In this document: positions 57,017-64,000 of the stretch, one piece after another
Layout of the letters: the number at the start of each line of letters is the position of its first letter
Numbering within the stretch: position 1 is the stretch's first letter
Origin: Haemonchus contortus
Lineage: Eukaryota; Nematoda; Chromadorea; Rhabditida; Trichostrongylidae
Reading direction: 5' to 3'
NCBI GenBank assembly: GCA_000469685.2
Contig: LS997565.1
Span: 35,189,145 to 35,253,144 of the forward strand
Length of the DNA stretch: 64,000 bases
Notes under the pieces: model-generated
Seen by the model: the letters and a program-made list of their open reading frames with translations, nothing else
Told to the model about the DNA's origin: nothing
Databases searched by the model: none
Position numbers and translations under genes: made by a program

Positions 57017-57668
57017 CTGTCATAATAAAGACAGGATATTCCAAGAACCTGGTGATTACGTTGAAATTCTATATTGTGTTGTGCGGAATTTTATGTTTTA
57101 CAACTATTACGCTCATTGCTCAAATTATGCTCAAGATTGTGCTCAAAAATATTCCGCGAACGGCCAACGAGATAACTGTTTCGTTGATTTCTTTTGTTGA
57201 AGGAAGAGTCCAACTGTACTTATGCCCGAACGAATTGTTATGAATGTGTAGAGGAACCACTGGATTATTCCAGTAGCCATAACGTGTTTCTCCGGTTCTT
57301 GCTCACATAGACAACACAAACCAATCAACGGTAAAATGCCTTGTTTGTTTGTTTACAATCGCTTGCCATCTATGACTTTTCCGTATAGCCTGGTTCTGTT
57401 TAATCGAGAGTCTCGTTGAACTAATCGGAAAGATGCTTCTTGATGGAAGAGCACAATTCTATAACCATAGACTAGCTTGGACGTTTCTAAGTGATGGTAT
57501 CATTTGATCTACTTAGTTCCAGTTGCCTTGGTATTTGCTTGACGTTTTGAAAGGACCTCAAATATAGCACCGTTTCGGATCATGCTGATGTCGCTTAGAA
57601 CAATCTCCACGTAGCGTTGAAGTTGGTAGGTGCTTATATGCGCTGCGAAACAAACATCTTCGTATTAA

Positions 57669-57910
57669 AGGCACCGTTTACAATAAATTTAGGGTACCCT
57701 TTTTTGACGGGAATTGATAGAACTACTCTAGAATAAAGCGATAACAACGAAAAAAGCGCAAAAAACGATGAACAAAAAGAATTAGAAAGGGCCAAAAAAG
57801 AGCTGGAAAGGGGGGTTGGACGAGTTTCACATTGGAAGAACAGCGGTTAAGGGAGTGTTCGGGCGAGTGCACGAAGGCGACGCAATTTCTGCTTTTCGTT
57901 AACAATGCCT
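57669..57910. mobile_element. Short MITE with TTAA flanks
   Basis: Starts AGGCACCGTTTACAATAA and ends TTAACAATGCCT. TTAA stands directly before the start (57,665-57,668) and directly after the end (57,911-57,914). At 242 bases it is an internally deleted relative of the ~600-bp copies and the only copy with both target-site repeats visible. Confidence 0.8.
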
Positions 57911-59687
57911 TTAAGTGAAGTAGCACAAGCTTCTTCAATATAATTACCCTCACCCCCCCCCCCCCCTCCCCTACCCAATCACCAGATCCTTCAAAAGTCG
58001 CGATTCATTTATAAGTGAAAGGTAAAAATCGTATGTTGCTTATTCGTTTGAGTATTATTCGATTCCTTCTCGAAGTCGATCCTTCAGACGCACGGACACA
58101 CTTTTTCCCCTCAAGGTAAGTGAAACCTTGGTGTAAGAGGAAAATGTTCCGCTCATCTATCTCTGTTCGACATACCTTCAGTCTTCCTAATCACCCTTTA
58201 GAGTGAGGTGAATATTCAGGAACCCTTAAAGGTGCATTCGCAATCATTCATCCCGAATATGCGACCATGTAAGTGGCAAACTAGAACTCCCTCCTCCCTC
58301 GTCGTCATTGTTTGATGTGCGTAGCTTGCAACATCCCTAAAAACTCTTATAATACATATAAAAAAGTTTCTCTACTCATGAACAAACTCTATTTCCAGGA
58401 GCACTTCTTTTCTTTTTCTGGCATTAATTTGCTGACGTCAAAGTTGCTTTACGCCCAATGAAGTAGGCTTCATACCCACATTGGTTGAGCATTGAGAACC
58501 CCCTGATATTCGATTTTTTCCTGCCTGTTTTCCTTTGAAAAAAGGTTATTTTCCCACCGACACATACACATTTAATGAGGACATTGTTGGACCATATCAA
58601 GGCCGTTTTCTTTATTCCCACGAGAACGCAGAACAAACACGCTGACGCAGAATATGTACCAAGTTTGGAACAGTAAGAAAAAAATCTAGAATTAAATGGC
58701 ACCAGCTACCAGTGAAATGCCTGAGAGAATGAGAAAATAGCCAACTATCAGAGAGCTTTTGAATAAAGTCCTCTTGGTGAAAGTCTTTCATAGACGACAT
58801 AATACTAGGGAAGCCTAGTATTATGTCGTCCGAATCGATCTAGGAAAAGCCAAGAGAAAAAAACAGCTTGGATTTTTCATGATTGCGAATGTTTTCAATG
58901 AAGTGAAGACTACTGTACAGAGAAAACTCTAACTACGATATAGATAATGGGCCTTAAAACATAAGGATTATATACGAGAAGTTTCCCCACGTCACATTGA
59001 CAGCCAAGCCCAGAGGAACCGAGAAAACATCGGGTACTACAATTCAAAGCAGTAACGTGACAATTATTAGTAAACAAAGGGCTATTATTATGTGGCTAGA
59101 CACAAGCTCGAGCGAAACTCTCATACTGTAATTCGTTCACTACGATTTCTTTTTGTGGTCGCCATGGGAAACAAAAGCATTGGGAGTGGAGTTGACTTCG
59201 AACGGGATTCAGTTCATCTCCTTAACCATGGCTCGGACATCATTCAATATAGCCCGTTGTTTTGAACAGAAAGAAAAGAAATATGTATGATGTACGTCAC
59301 ACAGGAGTATAACTTAATGCTTTCTAGTTTATCACATCGAGGAGTAACAGAAAAGAGTTGTAATGCGGAATTTGCTATAGAGAGAGTTTTCAAAGTTATT
59401 CCTCCACAAAAATGAAATTCCCGATGTTGACCGACCCTAGTAGCGCAACGCTGTTCTTATCCGAAATTAAGAATATATACAGCAAAATATATCTAGCCTT
59501 TGCGAAGGTTTCATAGGCCTTAGCAACATTTATCATACAAATAATGTCAACGTTCTTCCATTTGCAGTTGTGAAAGGCGCTTTACACTATGAATTCTAAT
59601 TGAGAGGGTGCCTAATTAGTTGGCTGATTGGGGTGAAAAGAAATGGTGATGGGCTTCTCAACTGTAACAACTAGTTGCTTGTAAGTA
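57911..59687. other. No gene recognised; one hairpin
   Basis: Long C-rich run at 57,952-57,968 and the hairpin at 58,796-58,833. Open frames on the minus strand at 58,424-58,800 have no splice or family support. Confidence 0.35.
58796..58833. other. Perfect 17-bp hairpin
   Basis: GACGACATAATACTAGG and CCTAGTATTATGTCGTC pair exactly around a 4-base loop (GAAG). It may be a tiny inverted insertion or a deletion remnant of a larger palindrome. Confidence 0.85.
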
Positions 59688-60689
59688 ACCAGTCGGGCCG
59701 CCCGGCTAACGCCAGGCTTCCCTCCTTCTTATAGTGTCGCCCGGCTTCGCCGGGCGCTCCTCCATCCTGTAAGAAATTTGCTATGCGTAATTAACTCTCC
59801 GGATTCTCCTTTTTCTTTCTAAGTTATACACCCTCAGTATTAGCTCTGAATAGGGAGCGATTTTTTCTGTATTATAATTAGGCATCTCGTCTTATGTAAA
59901 GTCGGTTCACCCGCCTAACGCCGGGCTTCCCTCCTTCTTTGACAAAGTTGTAGCAATCGGCTAACTCTCCAACCCTTCTTCGAAGCAAATAACATTTTGC
60001 TGTACACGAAGTTTGACACAGGACTAACAGGGTATTGGTTTCCAGTGAAATTCGGTACTTATGTCTTGAATTGGGACTCTCGATCTTTTGCTCTCGCTCT
60101 TGAAGATAAATACCCGAAAAAGATTGAACTATTAGGTAACCGAAGCCTTGGGCGGTACTTGCAAATATTTCGTGTGATGATAACACCATTAGCAGATGTT
60201 ATCAATGAACCTTTACTTCACACAGATAACATTAGTTAAGATTCCAAATAACTTGCGGTCGGTTAAGTTTTCGCAAATGTCGCAAATGATATCGAACAAT
60301 GAGGAACCTTCATCAAGTCACAAACCTCGCTGTGTAGCGGTCGTAATCTAATAGCAAGAAGTGAACAAAATTCTAACCTGCTTATCGTGATGACGCTAAT
60401 GGGTCCCTATAAGGGCACTTACCACTTCTTTTGTCACCCTACTCTACCGCGTCGTCTTATCGAATGAAACATACTGAACAGCCAAAGCTACATCGTTAAT
60501 ACCGAAGGCATTAGAATTTCGATCGGCAGGTGACACTTGCTCTCGTGGGCCCCTTATCTTCTCTTATCAGTTCTTGTCACCGAACTGATAAAAGAAGATC
60601 CCTAGGATCCCGTCATATCCTATACCACTTATTGAAAAGGAGGTTCCACTAATATTACGAAAAGCTGTAAACTTACCATATTTGAACTT

Positions 60690-61310
60690 TTTAGGTCCAC
60701 AGAAACAGAAGCTACGAATTTCCGCTCAAATGTTCACTCCGCACAAACCCCGCCTACTGTAGGCTGAGTCTGGTCCTGCCACCTGCCAAGAGTGTTCCCA
60801 TCCTTGTTCCCGTATTCCCACCGAAGTTAAACTTTCTAGGTCCACATAAACAGGAGTTACGTGGACCTAGAGAGTTGACGACCTAAAATATCTATCGCGT
60901 ACGCCCTGCACCGTGCAAGCGGAGTCTGGTCCTGCCACCTGCCGTGAGTGTTCCCATGCTGCCCCTGTTTCCTTGCCAAATTTGAACGCTTTGGGTCCAC
61001 TGGAACAGGAGTTATGAATTTGCGACCCAAAATTTCTATCTCGCACGCCCCGCCCCCTGTAGGCGGAGCTCGGTCCTGCCACCTGTCATAAGTGTTTCCA
61101 TGCTGCCCCCTGTACTCCAACCGAATTTGAGCTTTCTAGGTCTACGGGAACAGGAGTTATGAATTTGCGGCCTAAAATTTCTATCGCGCACGCCCCGCCC
61201 CCTGTAGGCGGAGCCCGGTCCTGCCACCTGCCATAAGTGTTCCCATGCCGCCCCCTGTACTCCACCTAAATTTGAGCTTTCTAGATTCACGGGAGTTACG
61301 AATTTCCGGT
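60690..61310 (-). repeat. ~144-bp tandem units, left arm
   Basis: At least four units on the minus strand with the landmarks GGTCCAC, TAGGCGGAG, GGTCCTGCCACCTGCC and TTGAGCTTTCTAGG. The last unit ends TTTCCGGTCAAACACACACACC. Confidence 0.85.
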
Positions 61311-61371
61311 CAAACACACACACCGACACACCAACAGACACACTTAGCGAATTATATAATAGTAGGATATC

Positions 61372-61916
61372 ACTCATGTTACTATATTTATAATCTGCTT
61401 CAATAAAATTTTTAATTTCGTGAAAATGAGAACTGTGTGCTGCGAAGATGCGAAGGAAATAATGGGAGGAGGTGGAGTAAACGTAAAGGCTCATCCTTCG
61501 AAGTTTACCAAGCTCCTCATCTTCCATTAGCAACACGATCAGTGTCAGTAGTGTTGCATACTCACATATCGAATACTCACCTCTTATGAGCTCTGTGACC
61601 ATCAAATTTTGGTCTTGACCCTAACCCATGTTGACGTCAAAGTGCATCCTCTCCTGATTTACACCTTACTAAACCTCCATATTAGGATATATAAAAAGAT
61701 AGAGAAAAAAGCTTTCCAGCTTTATGTATGTTTCGGAGTGCGCCCACACTTTAAACCTGCTTAAAATCGTAATACATTTCAGTGTTTATGAGACCTATGC
61801 AGTGAATTGCCAGCCGATGTACAGTCAGTGCATCTGTCCTTGCAGACAGGTCTAGTTAAATTCACCACATGCATGAAAGGATCGGTGGGCATGGGAGGGG
61901 GGAGGTGGGTAAATTT
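61372..61916. other. Unique centre of the composite element
   Basis: A minus-strand frame (61,036-61,605) and a plus-strand frame starting 61,807 run through it only by chance of the flanking repeats. No transposase, RNA gene or splice pattern was recognised. Confidence 0.35.
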
Positions 61917-61935
61917 CCTACTTTATATAATTCGC

Positions 61936-62285
<350 letters not shown>

Positions 62286-62287
<2 letters not shown>

Positions 62288-63030
62288 ACCGGAATTCATA
62301 ACTCCTGTCTCCGTGGACCTAGAGCGTTCGAATTTGGTAGGAGTGAGGGGGACAGGATGGGAACACCTTGGTAAAAGGCAGGACCGAACTACGTTCACAG
62401 GGAGCGCGGCGTGCGCGTTAGAAACTTTGGGCCGCAAATTCATAACTCATATCCCCGTGGACCTAGAGCGTTAAAATTTGGTAGGAGTAAGGGGAACAGG
62501 ATGGGAACATCTATGGAAAATGGCAGGACCGGACTCCGTACACAGGGAGCGCGGTGTGCGCTTCAGAAACTAAGGGCCGAGAATTCATAACTCCTGTCCC
62601 CGTGGACCTAGAGCTTTCAAACTTGGTAGGAGCACAGGCGACGGGACGGGAACACTTATGGTGAATGGCAGGACCGGAATCCGTGCACAGTGGTTAGGGT
62701 TTTGCGCCGCAGTAGTCAATTTGGCCCTAGAGCATTCAAACTTGGCAAGGGTACAGGCGGCAGGATGGGATCATTTATCGTAGGTGGGAGGACCGGATCA
62801 AGCTTATAGAAGGCGAAGTTTGCGCCAAAAATTTCAGTTTGCCTCTAGGGTGTTCGAACTTGTTAGGAGGCAGTATGGGAACACTTATGGTGAGTAGTAG
62901 GGCCGTACTACTCCTCCAAGGAACAGGATTTCACGAAATAAATGAGTAGAAATCCATAACTCCTGATCCCGTGGACTTGGAGAGAGCAACCAATAGGAGG
63001 GGGCACGATGGGAACACTGACAATATAAGA
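62286..63030 (+). repeat. ~144-bp tandem units, right arm
   Basis: ATTCATAACTC recurs at 62,294, 62,438 and 62,583 (spacing 144-145), with CCGTGGACCTAGAGC, AATTTGGTAGGAGT, GGGAACA and GGCAGGACCG in each unit. Two or three more diverged units follow to about 63,030. Confidence 0.9.
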
Positions 63031-63784
63031 GGTCTTACATCAGAAAGGAAGATCCACTCACCACTCAAACTCTAGCGCCTCTGTTATATACGATCTAGCC
63101 TTGTTTTTTTGATGTTTCATCCGGCAAGAAGGGTAAGTGGTGTGATTATGGGGAGACGAATTTGGTTCACTTCTTGCTATTAGATTACGACCGCTACCCA
63201 GCAGAGTTTGCGATTAAGTAAAAGATCACGGTTTCTCTTTGCTTTGATATCATTCTTAGCAAAACTTATCCGACCTGTAATAATGTTGGATTCACATTTA
63301 ATGATGCATCTGTAGAGAAAGGAGGTACATCTTTGGAGGCATTTGATAGTCTATACTCTCGCTAAGCGAAAAAGCGAAATAACATATTAAAAAGAGGGAA
63401 TTTCATTAATTCGATATTCTTCGGGCGAAGTCCCTTTTCCTCAAGAAGGAGGAGAACCCTTGATGATGGCGTTGAGGAACATTGATGGTAGCTAACATAG
63501 TAGCCTCAGCCGCGATGAAGCCTCTGAATACTTTTTTCTCTGAATAATCGCCTTTGCGATATTAAACGATGTTCTTTCGGACACAGCGAGGTTGGCTTAC
63601 AGAAAAAATCGCTCCCAATTCGGAGCTAATACTGAGGGTGTAGAGCTTTCAAAGCAAAAGGTGAATCCGAAGTGTTATTTACGCATAGCAAATTCCTCAC
63701 AGAGAGAAGGAGCGCCCGGCTACGCTGGTCGAACCCATAAGAAGGAGGGAAGCCTGGCGTTAGCCGAGCGGCCCGACTGGTAAC

Positions 63785-64000
63785 AGATATATCGACCCTC
63801 CGATAAAAATGAACGATAGTTCGATGAGCCGTGTTTATGAGCGGTTTATACACTGTTTTTTATGTAAGTATGCTCTGCAAGTCACTCAAAAGTGATAAGG
63901 GAGAGAATGAATTCGAAAGGGAGTAGAAAACTGGCTACTAGAGTGGATGTGCTCGCTCAATTGGTATAAAAGATGGCTTGTTCCGTAGTCTTTCGGAATG
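63785..64000. other. Right edge, nothing recognised
   Basis: Sequence beyond the outer inverted end of the composite element. No feature is supported. Confidence 0.4.

Overview
The window looks like a gene-poor, repeat-rich chromosome of a nematode, most likely a strongylid or hookworm-type parasite. This is inferred from small exons separated by introns with short GT donors and TTTCAG/TTTTAG/TTGCAG-type acceptors, from RTE-, CR1/Jockey-like and mariner elements, and from tRNA-derived SINEs. The species cannot be fixed from the sequence alone. There is no prokaryotic operon structure, rRNA gene or intact tRNA gene.

Protein-coding genes had to be rebuilt exon by exon, because open reading frames alone miss them. 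The best supported are: (1) a minus-strand gene for a very long, highly charged repeat protein (27,157 down to 19,424 or 18,714), with a run of 84-base exons that each encode one 28-residue repeat, followed by one giant exon with 53 copies of a 33-residue repeat; (2) a divergent REEP/TB2/DP1-family (endoplasmic-reticulum shaping) gene on the minus strand (31,180-32,892); (3) a plus-strand gene of unknown function (9,432-11,657); (4) a minus-strand gene of unknown function (15,634 down to 8,205), whose large intron seems to hold gene 3 on the opposite strand; (5) a minus-strand multi-exon gene with a membrane segment (about 47,616 down to 42,400) and further minus-strand exons at 52.2-52.7 kb; (6) plus-strand candidate exons at 56.1-56.4 kb.

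Most of the rest is mobile or repetitive DNA. The outstanding element lies at 34,984-39,436. It has two LTR-like direct repeats with TG starts, a primer-binding-like site, a polypurine tract and a matching 5-bp flank, and it carries a decayed UPF1-like SF1 helicase instead of any recognisable gag-pol. It sits inside a TG-rich cryptic microsatellite. Other elements are a mariner with both termini (28,665-29,907), a 5'-truncated LINE with a near-complete reverse transcriptase (about 52,977-54,905), several RTE relics, four copies of a MITE family with AGGCACC termini (one flanked by TTAA on both sides), a fold-back MITE, copies of a SINE family, and a large composite element with very long inverted arms (59,688-63,784). 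The arms hold ~144-bp tandem units that run into a CA/GT microsatellite.

Microsatellites bound the window: (TATG)n fills the first 650 bases, and (CA)n or (GT)n tracts of several hundred bases lie near 2.0-2.7 kb and 61.9-62.3 kb. All exon models rest on splice-site and phase reasoning by eye. Protein family names are given only where conserved residues are visible.
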